64,000 nt of DNA from Colius striatus (taxonomy: Eukaryota; Chordata; Aves; Coliiformes; Coliidae), in contig NC_084767.1 of the NCBI RefSeq assembly GCF_028858725.1, positions 18,925,895-18,989,894 of the forward strand. The letters run 5' to 3'. Positions within the stretch are counted from its first letter, which is position 1. The number at the start of each line of letters is the position of its first letter. The position numbers and the translations under genes are program-made. Positions 51,360-63,305 of the stretch are shown piece by piece. Below the pieces are notes generated by a model, which saw only the letters and a program-made list of their open reading frames with translations, made no database searches and was not told the DNA's origin.

Positions 51360-52420
51360 GAAGAGCCGCTACACTCGTGTCCTTACCCACACGCAACTCC
51401 GCAGTTCCCTGAGCGAGCCATCGGCGCCGCAAGCGCCGCGAACGCAGCTCCGGGCCCGGGCCAGCCCGCGCCCGCCGCCCACCCGGCCCCTCGCAGCCGC
51501 CGCAGCGCAGCGCCGCCCCGCGGGAGGACAGGGCGCCCGGGACGCTCCGCTCCCTCCGCGGGAGGCGGCGGCGCGGGCGGGGCGGCCCGATCACCTCAGC
51601 GGGAGCGGCCGCGGGGGACGAGCTCTCAGTGGGCGCCGCAGGTGCCTGCTGCCTGCGAATCCCGGCCAGCCCCCGAGGGGCGGGCGGGCGAGCGAGCTCC
51701 TGGGCGCCCTCCGCCGCGGGCAGTGGGCGGGCGCGGCGGCGGCGGTTCCACCACCACCAGAACCACCTGTGGCGGCGGGATGGCGGAGCTCGACATCAGC
51801 CCGGCGGCCGTGCTGGGCTTCCTGCAGGAGCGCGGCGGGCGGGTGCGCAACGCCGAGCTGGTGAGCGCTTTCCGGCCGCTGATGGAGGCCGGCGGGGACG
51901 CGGCGGCGCGGGCGGAGCGGCGGGAGCGGTTCAAGGCGGCGGTGAACGCCGTGGCCGTGGTGAAGGAGCGCGACGGCACCAAGTTCGTGGTGCTGCGGCG
52001 GGAGCTGCGCCCCGCCCCGCCGCCGGGGGGCGCGCTGGCGCCGGGGGGCGCGGGCGGCGGCCCCGGCCCGGGCCCAGGCGGACGCCTGTCGCCCGCCCCT
52101 GCCGAGGAGCCGCCGGCGCCGCGGGCCGTCTCCGAGCTGCGGGGCCTCTTCCAGGGCGGCAGCGGCGGGGTGCCCTTGCCCGCGGGCACTGGGGAGTGCC
52201 GGCGGGAGCCGCTTCCCAAGCCCTGCATGCTGCCGGTGCGCTGCGTGCCGCCCCCTGCTGCCGCCACCGTCCCGGGGCCGCCCGAGGAGCCGGGGTCCCC
52301 CTTGTCGCCCCCGTCGCTGGAGGAGGAGGTCGGGTCCCGCTCGCCCGGCCTGCGACGGGGTCCCAAGAACCATCGTGCCAGCGAGGAGACTGCGGCGGTG
52401 CCGCTGGAGGAGGCCGAGCA
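51360..52420. promoter_or_regulatory. SOWAHA: CpG island over SOWAHA promoter and 5' coding half
   Basis: Very high G+C and CpG from about 51360 into the coding region, with several GGGCGG-type boxes (for example near 51677 and 51724). No TATA box is visible before the start codon. The composition also creates long antisense open frames, which are artefacts. Confidence 0.65.
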
Positions 52421-53120
52421 CCAGTGGCTGGTGATGGCGGCCGGCGGGCAGTGGACCCAGCAACTCCACGGGCTGCTGCTGGGTGACGCCAGCTTGGCGG
52501 CCCGGAGGGACTTCATCTCAGGCTTCACCGCCCTACACTGGGCCGCCAAGAATGGCAACTGTGACATGGTGACAAATATCATCAGAGCTGCTGAGAAGGG
52601 GGGGGCCCGTGTCAATGTGGATGCCAGGTCGCATGGCGGCTACACGGCACTTCATCTGGCTGCCATACACGGCCAAGAGAAGATCATCACCATGCTGGTC
52701 TACAGCTACCATGCCAAGATTGACCTGAGAGACTACAGCGGGAAGAAGCCACACCAGTACTTGAAGGAAGGGGCTTCCTCTGCAGTCAGGCGCTTGCTGG
52801 GGGACCCCAGTCTCCCCCACAACACAGAGCCTTCCATGCCTATCAAGAAGTCCACAAAGCTGGCAGCTTCCATCTTGAGCTCCACTAGTACTTTCCTGGG
52901 GGTCATATCCGATGACATGGCTTTCTATGATCTCACCAAAGGTTTAAGGAAGCCTTCATCCTTAAACAAGCTCCTGGCCGCCACCACAGGGCCAAGGAGG
53001 AAACCAAAGACTAGAGGGGGCTTCCCTTCGTATTCCTCCCTCTCCGAGGTAATGGAGGAGGAGGAAGAGGAGGTCGTTGTGAAACGCAGACCTGTTTCTG
53101 AGCTATTCTTTGGCCACTAG
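51780..53120 (+). CDS. SOWAHA: Sosondowah ankyrin repeat domain protein A
   Basis: A single-exon gene encoding 446 residues; the family's function is poorly known, and human SOWAHA is also intronless and about 550 residues long. The N-terminal SOWAH domain is at about 7-76 (AAVLGFLQERGGRVRNAELV, later VVKERDGTKFVVLR). A low-complexity Pro/Gly/Ala linker follows, with the family signature KPCMLPVRCV at 147-156. HQWLV at 214-218 leads into ankyrin repeats: GFTALHWAAKNGN from 248, GGYTALHLAAIHG from 286, and a degenerate third near 321-336. The C-terminal part has ILSSTSTFLGV and SSLNKLLA, then a six-Glu run before VKRRPVSELFFGH. The ATG is the first in-frame one, with G at -3 and +4; the frame is open upstream to about 51642 but only from a GTG. 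The shorter linker explains the length difference from human. Confidence 0.95.
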   Translation: MAELDISPAAVLGFLQERGGRVRNAELVSAFRPLMEAGGDAAARAERRERFKAAVNAVAVVKERDGTKFVVLRRELRPAPPPGGALAPGGAGGGPGPGPGGRLSPAPAEEPPAPRAVSELRGLFQGGSGGVPLPAGTGECRREPLPKPCMLPVRCVPPPAAATVPGPPEEPGSPLSPPSLEEEVGSRSPGLRRGPKNHRASEETAAVPLEEAEHQWLVMAAGGQWTQQLHGLLLGDASLAARRDFISGFTALHWAAKNGNCDMVTNIIRAAEKGGARVNVDARSHGGYTALHLAAIHGQEKIITMLVYSYHAKIDLRDYSGKKPHQYLKEGASSAVRRLLGDPSLPHNTEPSMPIKKSTKLAASILSSTSTFLGVISDDMAFYDLTKGLRKPSSLNKLLAATTGPRRKPKTRGGFPSYSSLSEVMEEEEEEVVVKRRPVSELFFGH

Positions 53121-54890
53121 ACTCTCCCTTCTTGGGATCAAAAATGTTTAATAATGTGACTGGGGTCTCAATTTTCTCTCGTGTAAGCAGCTTGGATTTC
53201 TTCTCTTTGTGTCTGTCTTTTTGGATGTTCAACTAAATTGGTGATAGGGTCTGGCTCCAAAGGCCAGTGGATGAAACCCAGCTCACAGACACCTGTGGAA
53301 AGGGAAGATCCCAAATGCTGCATGTACTGTCCTGCTGAGATTTTGGTGGAGACCGTCAAATTTTAGTTGAAGAACTAAAACAACCTCTGTGTGTGTGGAC
53401 AGGTTAAAATGCTTCAGGCACAGCCTTCTTGATCTGTGTTTCTCTTCTGGAGGGCAAAAGTAAGGTAAAGAATTGGATATTCTACACTGTGAACAGCAAG
53501 CTGGTAGCTGGCTAACACAGCTTGTTGTATAGCGGGCTTAAATTCTCCGAGGGAAGATGCATAGTTTTCTATGACGTTTCTGATTATTTTGGTAACAGAA
53601 GAGGACTATTTCTATTGAAAAAAAAAGTGTACTTTTTGGAAACAAAATTTCTTACTGTCAGAAATACTAACATAACCATCTCAGTTGTTGCCTAACGCAT
53701 TTTAGTAGGTGAGCAACTTTAAAAATATAACCCCCCAGCCCTCAGCACACAAGTCACCTGCCTACCTCAGTTTGAAAGCTAAGTTAGCATTTGAAGCTTT
53801 TTATCTCTTCCCGACAGACTTTTTGACCAGGTGGTGCAAACCATGTCTTGATGATACTGTGAACATTTAAACTTGACTATACTTCAGTCAATTTGAATGA
53901 AAACCTTGTTGACACCCGATAGTGGAAAACTGGACGGAAAAAAAAGTGGGAATCGGATCCTGCAGAGTTTCTGAGTAGCCAGCTGGAAACCAAGTTAGGC
54001 TTGTACATCTGAGTCTTTTTATTTAAAACCTGGCCTTTGAATCGGACAGGCTTACAAGAAATATTTATTACAATCAGGCTTTTTGTTATGTTAGGTGTTT
54101 TATGATAGAATGTCTGCATGACCTCTCAGAGCAATGTTTATCTCTACAGCATGAATCACTGACCGAAAACTAACCCTTCTTCTTCTTACATATTCTAAAC
54201 AGAATTGTTCTACATACAGAACTACACGTAGCTCCAACAAGCATGCTAACTGCAGGTTAAGTAATACAGTTGCAGTGAGGTGATTATTTTTTTAATTACT
54301 GTTTGGTTAAAGTTAATGTGAAGAGGCAGAGCTAAGAATAGAAGCTGCCCGACTCCTGGGGCCAGCCTGCTAAGCCATCACGTTTGCTCTAAAACTGTAA
54401 CTAAAACCCCAGTACAATTCAGAGGGGACAAAGGTGACAGCAATACTGCCCTTGCTCTGCTTGTCAGCCCCTCAGGTGTTTCTGCACTTGTTTGCATGCT
54501 TTGCCTTTCTTTCCTGAGTCAGTGACTTCAAGAATGGTGGGGGTTTTTTTTCAGCCTTGAATTAAGCCTAGTACTTCTAATTGGCTGTAATGGGCTTCTC
54601 CCAGGCGCTTGGCCTGGAGTGCTGTAGGACTGTGCTGAAGGTGGACACGCCACCTTCTTGTACTTCAAAACCTTCTTCCTGGAGTCAGTGACGCTGGTTG
54701 CGAGCGTAAATCAGCGATTGCAGAAGGGTCTGCTCCACCTGCTCTCAGAAGAGGCTGGATTATTCTGCACCGGTCTGCTTCCGTATTGAACTAATTAAGT
54801 TGTTAAGCAAACGTTAATGATCAAGCACCTCATGACTTCTATATCTGGAGTAGGGTTTAAAAAAAAATAAAATCCTATTTGCTCCATGTT
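53121..54890 (+). other. SOWAHA: SOWAHA 3' UTR (proposed)
   Basis: AT-rich sequence after the TAG, without introns or further exons that I can see, ending at the AATAAA of 54866-54871. The extent is inferred from that signal alone. Confidence 0.5.
54866..54871 (+). terminator. SOWAHA: Candidate SOWAHA polyadenylation signal AATAAA
   Basis: Canonical hexamer in an A-rich context, followed about 20 bases later by GTTGGTGTG, a good downstream element. Another AATAAA at 56563-56568 is a possible later alternative. Confidence 0.45.
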
Positions 54891-54894
54891 GGTG

Positions 54895-57413
54895 TGACCA
54901 TTGATCAGCTCATTTGAAACCCTGATTTGTGCTGCACCGTGTCAGCTCGCAGAGCTCCAGGAAAAAGAACCAAACCCTCTTGGTCTGTTTAAAAAGCCTT
55001 TCCAAGTTTCCTGACATTAAACACATTTTTTTTCTGTGTTTAGTGAAACCACAGAAGCACGTGTGTGTGTTTGCGTTGTGCACCGTCAGGGCTTAAGCGT
55101 CCTGTTCCTGTGTGAGCTGTGAACACTCCCCAGTTTGACTTGGCCTTACAGGGAAGCTTGTTCATTAGTTACAGCTATGGGCTTGATACTTCTTCAGATA
55201 GCACAGATTAATTTTTAGTGCTAATTCTGAGTAAAACCTACTTGAGTCAGAGGCAAGGTTCAAGGATGGAGTATTTTCTGCTTAAAAAAACCCCCAGGTA
55301 ACCAACCTGTAAAGTGTGGTTGTGACTTCACTGTGAGGAGAGCAGGGACAAGGCTGCGTTGCTCCCGTCAATGGAAAAGCAAGGAGTCTCGGCTGAGATA
55401 AGAGTGTGTTGCAACACGTATCATCGAGGAAATTCCACTCTACTCCTTCCTTGGAGGCATCACTGCGATGAGCTAGTTCGATAGAACAATGCCCAGCAAC
55501 CGCAGCAGAGCCCTGGTCCTTGCGGCACTGCCGGGAGGTGCTGGAGGCTTGGCAGGAAAGGTGCAGCACGGCGGGGGTGGGGAACTCGGAGGTCGGTGTT
55601 GTGGGAGGGCTGGGCTGGGGCAGGCTCTGCCAGCAAGTTTGTGCAGTGACTCAGCTCATTCCTCCTCCTTGAGTAGATGACGGAAAAGATAGCACATAGG
55701 CAGGCTGTGATTAGTATACTCAGTGCCAGATGACTTCAGGTAGAAACAAACACTGAGGAGTGCTGAGTGCACTGCTCTAATCTTGTAAAAATATGTGTTG
55801 CCTTTTGTTTGAGAGAGAACCGGTCCATCGACCTTTCTGGGCTTTGGTTTCCCTTGTTCCCTTGACAGCCTGGAAGGGGCACTGGGGGACATGCATGGGA
55901 GTGTGTTCCTCCCATGGGAGGCAGGGACTGTTTTATGAATCCCGCAGCTTGATCCATTTTCCTTAATATCGCTGCATCTAGTCCAAATGCAGCTGAATGC
56001 AGTAGGACTTCACAGGAATGAAGGACAGCCACCAAGTTTAGCCAGGATGCTTTCACAAGCATCAGAGCCAAGGGGACTCCAGCTCCCACCAGTGCACTGA
56101 GCCGGGGCAAAGGCTGTGCCCACGGCCAGATAAGTAGAGTTTTGAACCTCTGGCCCAGCCCATAGCTGGGAGCTGCCTTCTGCACCATCAAAGCTGATTG
56201 CAGCAAAGGATAAAACCAAAACTCCTGAGTCCCCTGGGCTCTGCTCCTGCCCTGTGGGGATGGCTTACGTGGCGGAGGAAAGCTGGCAGCTGCAGGAGGC
56301 TAGAGAGAGGGAAGGTGCAGACACGGCACAGGACCCAGGCTTGGGAGCTTGGGTTTGTATTTTGCTTTGGTTACTAGCCTGCCTGCTTGCCACATCCCAG
56401 TTTCTTGCTATAAAATGGTGATAATCACCTTGGTCACTTCTTTAAAGCACACAGTTCTGATAGTCCTAATCAAAACCAAGGTAATGTTTTAGACCTGTAG
56501 GCAGCACAAGCAGCATCATCCACAACCTGTGAATGCTGCACATTTAGGGGAGCGCCTACGCAAATAAAAGCGGCTCAAGTTTTAGTTCAGCAGCATCAGG
56601 GATCAGCAAAGCTGATGTTTGTCTGACCCTGGCTCAGCCTGCCTTTCTGAAGATAACTCAGTTCATCCATCCCTTGGCACATCTTGTTCTGAAGAGTATC
56701 AGCTCACAAACCAGCACTGAGGTGGTTTGCAAACAGGCCTGAAGCCACCACTGCATTCAAAGGGACAGACATTATCCTCCCGGATGTGGCTGTTTGGTCA
56801 GGCCAGGCTCAAACAGGCTTTGGGCTGTCTCCATTCCCTGGTGAGCTCCGCGTAGAAACACCTGCTCTAGAAAAGCCCCAGGAAATACCCTCCTGCACCC
56901 CAAAGGAGTCCTGATGAAATTTTGGCTTCCTCACAAAACCACAGTCCAGGGGCAGTGTTGCTTGGCAACTCCAGCAGAGCCAAGAGGAGTGGTAGCTGCC
57001 AGCTGAAGGCAGCCAAAGCCCTTCAGATAGTGCCCGCCCCCACTGCCCAGCCCTTGTCCCCTGCTCTGCACATTTCCACCCTGACCTACATTCCTTGGAC
57101 GCATTTGCCTCCTGATTTGCATATCCATCTGAGTAAAATGGCAGCATGGCAGTTTTTGTTCTTTCCAATTGTTTGTGCTAAATGTATGATCCCCAAATTA
57201 AGAGGCTGTTAACAGGGACTTGGCCAGCACGTAGCATGGGCACAGACAGTGTGGTATTTGTTTGGTGCAGGGGGACAACAGGGACAGGGCAGGACCAAAA
57301 CATAGACCAAAAGTTCTGCATCATAATGAGGAACATTCATTTTCTATTCCAGTTCCAAGGTTTATTTAACTTATTTGGAAGACAAAGCAAGTCATTAAGC
57401 ACATCTATCCCTT
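54895..57413. other. Intergenic stretch downstream of SOWAHA
   Basis: No gene recognised. A possible MIR-like relic lies at about 56385-56450. Confidence 0.55.
56385..56450 (+). mobile_element. Possible MIR-like SINE relic
   Basis: CCCAGTTTCTTGCTATAAAA followed by TGGTGATAATCACCT resembles the MIR stretch CTCAGTTTCCTCATCTGTAA and the AATGGGGATAATA after it. It is short and diverged, so the family assignment is tentative. Confidence 0.3.
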
Positions 57414-58341
57414 ATCATAGAATCACAGGATCATAGAATGGTAGGGGTTGGAAAGGACCTCCAGAGATCATCTAGTCCAAGCCCCCTGCAGAAGCAGGGT
57501 CACGTAGATCAGGTCACACAGGAACATGTCCAGGTGGGTCTTGAAGACCTCCATGGAAGGAGACTCCACAACCCCTCTGGGCAGCCTGTGCCAGGGCTCC
57601 CTCACCTGAACAGTGAAATAGTTTTTTCTTATGTTTAAATGGAACTTTTTGTGTTCCAGCTTCATCCCATCACCCCTTGTCCTGTTGCTAGCTACTATAG
57701 AAAAAAGGGGTGTCCCAACCTCCTGACACCCACCCTTTAGATATTTATAAATGTTAATAAGATCTCCCCTCAGTCTCCTCTTCTCCAGACCAAACAGCCC
57801 CAGTTCTTGCAGCCTTTCCTCATAATGAAGATGCTCCAGTCCCCTGATCATCTTGGTGGCCCTGTGCTGGACTCTCTCCAGAGGTTCTCTGTCCTTGAGC
57901 TGAGCAGCCCAGAACTGGACACAGGACTCCAGATGAGGCCTCACCAGGGCAGAGTAGAGGGGGAGCAGAACCTCCCTCCACCTGCTGGCCACATTCTTCT
58001 TGATGCATCCCAGGATGCCATTGGCCTTCTTGGCCACAAGGGCACATTGCTGGCTCATGGTTAATTATCAACCAGCACTCCCAGGTGTCTCTCTGCAGAG
58101 CTGCTCTCCAGCAGGTACTGGTGCATGGGTTTGTTCCTTCCCAGATGCAGGACTCTGCACTTGTCCTTGTTGAACCTCATGAGGTTCCTCTCTGCCCAAC
58201 TCTCAAGCTGGTCGAGATCCCGCTGAATGGCAGCACAGCCTCTGGGGAATCAGACAGTCCTCCCAGTTTGGTGTCATCAGTGAACTTGCTGAGGGTGCAG
58301 TACACTCTGTCCCCTCATCCAGGTCATTGATGAAGATGGCT
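57414..58341 (-). mobile_element. CR1 LINE, 5'-truncated, with ORF2 C-terminus
   Basis: The element reads on the minus strand; its 3' end is at 57414, with the inverted ATTCTATG-type terminus. It holds the C-terminal part of the CR1 reverse-transcriptase polyprotein. A 196-codon frame at 57468-58058 ([18 protein letters not shown]...) is still open. Upstream, at 58273-58284, the catalytic Phe-x-Asp-Asp motif reads FTDD, and the sequence ends at the conserved IFINDLDE region. The two coding parts are in different frames, so the protein is broken. It lacks the endonuclease and most of the reverse transcriptase and cannot move by itself. Confidence 0.96.
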
Positions 58342-59384
58342 CAGCTTCTGTCACTGACCATAGGCAGCATCTTAATGTTCGTCTATAGCCAGGAAAGAGC
58401 AGATCAGCACCCAGGGACTGGTTTTTATCCCTAGACAGGAAGATCTATGGGAAAAGTGTTACTTCCTTCTGCCTCCCTCCCACCTCTGGTCATTAAAGCT
58501 GAAGAAGCCTGTAACCAGCTAACAGAGCCACAGCGTGCATCTGTGACTTGGACCATCACCAGCTGCTGGTCATTGAACACTGGTGGCTGGTTGCCTCCTG
58601 GCCCTTTTGGAGTGAACTGCCAGGAAATTCTTTTAGCTTCTGATATTCAGTTTTTGGGGTTTTAAAAAATTATTACTATGATGAAAAAAAAGCTCTGATC
58701 TTAAAACAATTATCTGCCTCTGAGCCCAGGCAAAATACTTCTATAGTGTTAGTACTGGCACAGCTTTAGTGTGTCTTCTTCCCTTTCTGCAAGGAAAAAA
58801 CTGCAGACATGGACAAGAAAACCAGACATTGGCAGCATTCAGCTTTCCCTTCCCAGGTAGGACTGCTGCTCTGTGTTTGCCCCAGGTAAAGTAGTACTCT
58901 TTACCTGAAAGCATGAATTTCCAGCCGAAGCCAAACCACCATTTCCCAGGAGGAATTCTTTCATCCTGCCCTGTTTCCTTCCTCTATCACCATGAGACCC
59001 TCCAGACAAGGTAAGAAACCCCAGCTGAGCAGTGCAGCCAGCACTGCTGGTGCACTGCTGACACGAACCAATTAACCTTCATTTTCACTGAAAAAACACC
59101 ACTACCCAAATGCAGAAGCCCTCAGCAGAAGATCACAGATTGAGGTGCTAGCCCCGGCTCTCCAGAGTGCCATTGGGCACTGCAGCTGTCCACATCCACT
59201 GCCCAAAGCACCCCAACAGCAGCGTGCCGCAGAGAGCAAGGACTTCTGCATCCCTGACTGCCAGAAATGCTCTCCCAGACACCACAGCCCGGGAGCTTAT
59301 GTGTCGTAAATAGCATTTTTAAAGAGTGTGCAGATGTGGACAGGAACAGATGGAAAACATTAGAACACCTGAGGAAGGAACAAT
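58342..59384. other. Spacer between two opposed CR1 pieces
   Basis: About 1 kb of unique-looking sequence with no recognised feature. Confidence 0.6.
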
Positions 59385-59670
59385 CCCATGCACCAGTACA
59401 GCCTGGGGATTGACCTGCTGGAGAGCAGCTCTGCAGGGAGACACTTGGGAGTCCTGGTTGATAATAAACTAACCATGAGCCAGCAATGTGCCCTCGTGGC
59501 CAAGAAGGCCAATGGCATCCTGGGATGCATCAAGAAGAGTGTGGCCAGCAGGTCGAGGGAGGTTCTTCTTCCCCTCTACTCTGCCCTGGTGAGGCCTCAT
59601 CTGGAGTCCTGTGTCCAGTTCTGGGCTCCCCAGCTCAAGAGAGTCAGGGAACTTCTAGAGAGAATCAGTT
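59385..59670 (+). mobile_element. CR1 LINE internal fragment
   Basis: The plus strand encodes YSLGIDLLESSSAGRHLGVL, then [18 protein letters not shown] and [18 protein letters not shown], the CR1 stretch also seen in the copies at 57.4 and 63.3 kb. The CR1 match stops near 59670 without the 3' UTR, so this piece is truncated at both ends, which is unusual for a simple 5'-truncated insertion and suggests a later deletion or rearrangement. Its frame continues to 59732 in non-CR1 sequence. Confidence 0.92.
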
Positions 59671-62600
59671 CAGTGCTGGAGCAGCTGATGCCTCTCCAAG
59701 CAGCTGTCTGTCCATCCACCTCTGCACTCTGATGGGACTTTTAGCCATCAGTGAAAACTGCTCAGAACTCTTATCTCTTGTGCTTCCTGCAGTGAGAGAC
59801 ACTGACCTCCTGCTCAGCAGGGAGCAGTGGGACCCCAGAAAGGGGTGCTGTGTCCACCCATCCTTCCACTGGGAGCTGCCATAGGGCAGGGATCTTGGGA
59901 GGAACCGTCACAAGTTCCTTGTTCAGGTAATTTGGGATGGTCTTGTTCTTATGTCATGGTCTGAAGGCCATTAGAAAGACCTCTGGATATTCATGTATGT
60001 TTTTAGATGTGTCTCATTCTCTGAATCAAGACTATCAGTTCAGCCTGTATTTCCTCTCTGTGGCTGCAGCTCCAAGGCTCATGTGACATTTTAGAGTCTC
60101 TCTGATAACTTTTAGTGGCTCTCTTCATTTAGCAGTAAAATTCACATGCTGCTGCTTGAGTGCATTTTGTGAAACCCAGAGGCTGCATGACTCCTACAGC
60201 CTGATTAGGCTTTAATGTAGACGTGGGCTCCCTTCAGGCACTGAAGATTAGCTTTGCAATGCTGCTCTGAGTTTGTTTGTAAAATTTTATTCAGATGGTT
60301 GCCATGAATTCCCAAAGCAGAGAGAACATCCTTCTACTTATTAAATGCAGCTCTTGAGCACCAAATAGATCTTTTGCAGAGTACAGTTACATTAACCCCT
60401 GTACCCCTCCACTCCTTAATTAGCTCCACATGGAAAAGTTCCACAGCATAAAGCCCCAGTGAAGAACAAGGCCAGGATTTAACAACAACAACAACAACAA
60501 CAACAAAACCCTTCAACTTAGTGCTCAAGAGGCTGAACAGCAGCTCCTGAGCCAGCAGTGACTCCCACATGTTGCAGTGGGTGTTAAATTCTAAACGAGC
60601 TGCTACATCTTAAAATCCCTGTGACTGCTGCCAAGACACTGTCAGACAGGCATGATGCACTGTCTGCTTCCACTGACCACTTGCTCATCTTTGGCTCTAG
60701 GCAATAAAAGGCATCTTTTTTATCCCAAAATTGGGCCCACCTGCTTTTGCTTAGCAGAGCAGAAGCTACTGCCGTTTCTTCCCCCACACTGCTTGTGTGG
60801 GATGGCCAAACGAGTCAGAGATCCTTCCTGGAGTGCCAGCAGCCTCTTTGCAGCCTGCACTCCACAGCAGAGGTAGAAACTCTTGCATTTTGTCCATTTC
60901 ACCTCCTTCCTTCTCCTCAGCACAAGCATTTTGCATTCTCCTGGATAGAGCTGCAAGTAATCCACACAGACAGCTCACCACAGGTCTCTGATAGCGGTCT
61001 TCTCATGGTGAGGTCTCATTACCTCCTACCTGGCATGTTAACAAAGTCTTACACCTGCAGGCTGCCAGAGGAGACTCCTAGGTGTGCCAGGTCCTGTGAC
61101 TGAGCAGCAGCAGGGATTTCCTGCCGGCTCTCCCCAGAGTCAGCTAGCAGGGAGTCCTTCCTTCCTTTCATTCCCCCAACACACACACCTGACTTTGTTA
61201 GCCTAAGAAGTACCTCATCAGATCTTGGCACTGGTGAACTGACAAGGCCCTGACACTCCTGGAAGCAAGCAGCTTTCCAGGACTCTGTTGGGAAGGGCAT
61301 CCATCAGGAAGCAGAGCAGACATTAGGGCCTACCTGGTCTAATGCATGCTGGGCAGAGGCAACTCGCCATCACTGCTGGAGAAGTCACAAATGGAAGGCA
61401 AGTGAGCAGTAGTGTTAGTAGGAATAATGCACAAGCACTCCACAGTTTCATCTCCATGATCCCCCACTTCTGCAAGTTTTGCTTCTGTAACAAGAGCACC
61501 AGCCAGTGCTAGTTACAGCTCAGGTGTTAATTTTGCCGTCTTCCTGTATAAAGGCAGAAAAAACCTGCCTGGAGCAGTGTGGGATCAGAGCACTGTGAAA
61601 AGAAGGTGCTCAAGAGGGAGGGGAGGAAGGCTGAAGGAATATGGGGAACTGACCGAACTCCACACTGCAGCCATGGCAGATGTGTGCAGGTACCTGGGGT
61701 TTTGCTGCAGGAACCTGTGGAAGGGAGGCAGCATGGTGAGGAAGGCAGGAGGAAATCTGCCTTTTCCTAGAGTTCTGCAGGCAGTTTAGGCTGGAATAGG
61801 AAGTTTTCTCATGTTAGTCCATGGAATAGAGATAAGGGAATATCAGCTAAACTGTGTGAGCTGGGGTTGGGAAAAAGCTGTCACACAAGCAAGGGTAACT
61901 GGTATGGGGATGTAATTGGTACTTTAATACTAAGCCTTTAGAAAAAGCAACTCCCTTCTTTCCCCAAATAGAATTCAAAAGCAAGTGCTTAAATAATTTC
62001 TTGACTTCAGCCTGTACCACAGCTGACCAGAGCACAGAGGGATGCTTAGTGTGTGTAAACCTGGCTGAGCTGCAGGAGGACTCAAGGTCTTGCTCACTGG
62101 GACAGAGTCCTGCAAGCATCACCACCAAACTCAGTCCGCAGGCTCACTGTGGAGAAAGATTTTTAGGAGAATAACATAAACTGATGTGAAGAAAATCTCA
62201 CCTGGAGATCAGGGACAGCATCTGCCCAACACAGTCCCCTCTCCCAGCAGCCACGCTGCTGAGGTAGATGCAACCCCATCTCCAGAGCATGTCCTCCTCC
62301 TGCAGGTAACAGCTGGGATTTTGAGCAAGCAAAGGGCCTTTCAGCAGCCTCAGAGATACCCAGGGCCGCTCCTCATCATTCATCTGGGATCAGTTAAATC
62401 CTTATCTGCATTTGCACATCACACTGTGATTGTGAAAGCCCGTATCTCTGTATGTTGGTATGCCATGAGTGCTGCACGTGGTTTAGGTCCAGTGTGAACT
62501 CCCATTGTGACCTTGGGCTGCGCCCTCATAAATCAGTAACAAATTTGTAACTATCAAAATGAAGACCCACCTGATGTCCTGGGGCTTTGGAAAGATTTCT

Positions 62601-63305
62601 GCTTGCCACCAAAGAGGTTTCAATGTCATTGCTGTATCCATTTTTCCCTTTGCCCGATATTCAGAGTTCTAATACAGCAACAAGGACCAGAGGTATGTGA
62701 CTTCTTGGAAAACAGACTAAAAGTTATTTCTACCTGTTGCTCCTTGAAGCCTACCTGTGAATGCCAGTGTGGTAGGGACAGCAATTGTCCTCCCCTTGAC
62801 ACAAAGGATTAAAGAGAAGAGAAACTAAACACTAAGCCACTCTTTCCCTTAAAGGTGGGCATTACCTTCAATTATGAAACATGTATTTTGAATCAGGTGG
62901 ATTTTGCTCAAGTAGGATTACTCATAATAGAGTACACCTTCAACTCAGGCTTCTCAGGTAATGCAAAGAGCTCATTTAACACAGCTCATATATTTTAATT
63001 TCTCCATTGATTCCATTAGCATCCCTTCCTACTTTAAAAGGCAGCTTTCAGATTTACATATGAAAAGCCTGAATTTATGGCCTTTTGAGGATCACTGAGC
63101 AGATCTACTCACAGGATCTACAGCCTCTGGCCCATTTTCCCGTCTTATTAAGGTGGCAGCTTGCTCACTGCATTCCCGGAGCAACTTGTGTCCAGTGAAA
63201 TGGCCTTTTTTCAGCATTAAACACAATCTCTTTTGTTCAGATCACTGGAACAAAATGTTAACATCCACAGAACTACTTGCTATATACTTGCACACTTTGT
63301 TTCAG
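59671..63305. other. Intergenic stretch
   Basis: No gene recognised. It contains the (AAC)n tract at 60481-60506. Open frames here are short and unrelated to known proteins. Confidence 0.55.
60481..60506. repeat. (AAC)n microsatellite
   Basis: About eight to nine perfect trinucleotide units. Confidence 0.95.

Noticed and set aside
51591-52615. Open frames of 292 and 329 codons antisense to SOWAHA
   Set aside because: They mirror the GC-rich coding strand, where stop codons are rare in every frame. They show no domain, only Arg/Pro/Ala-rich sequence.
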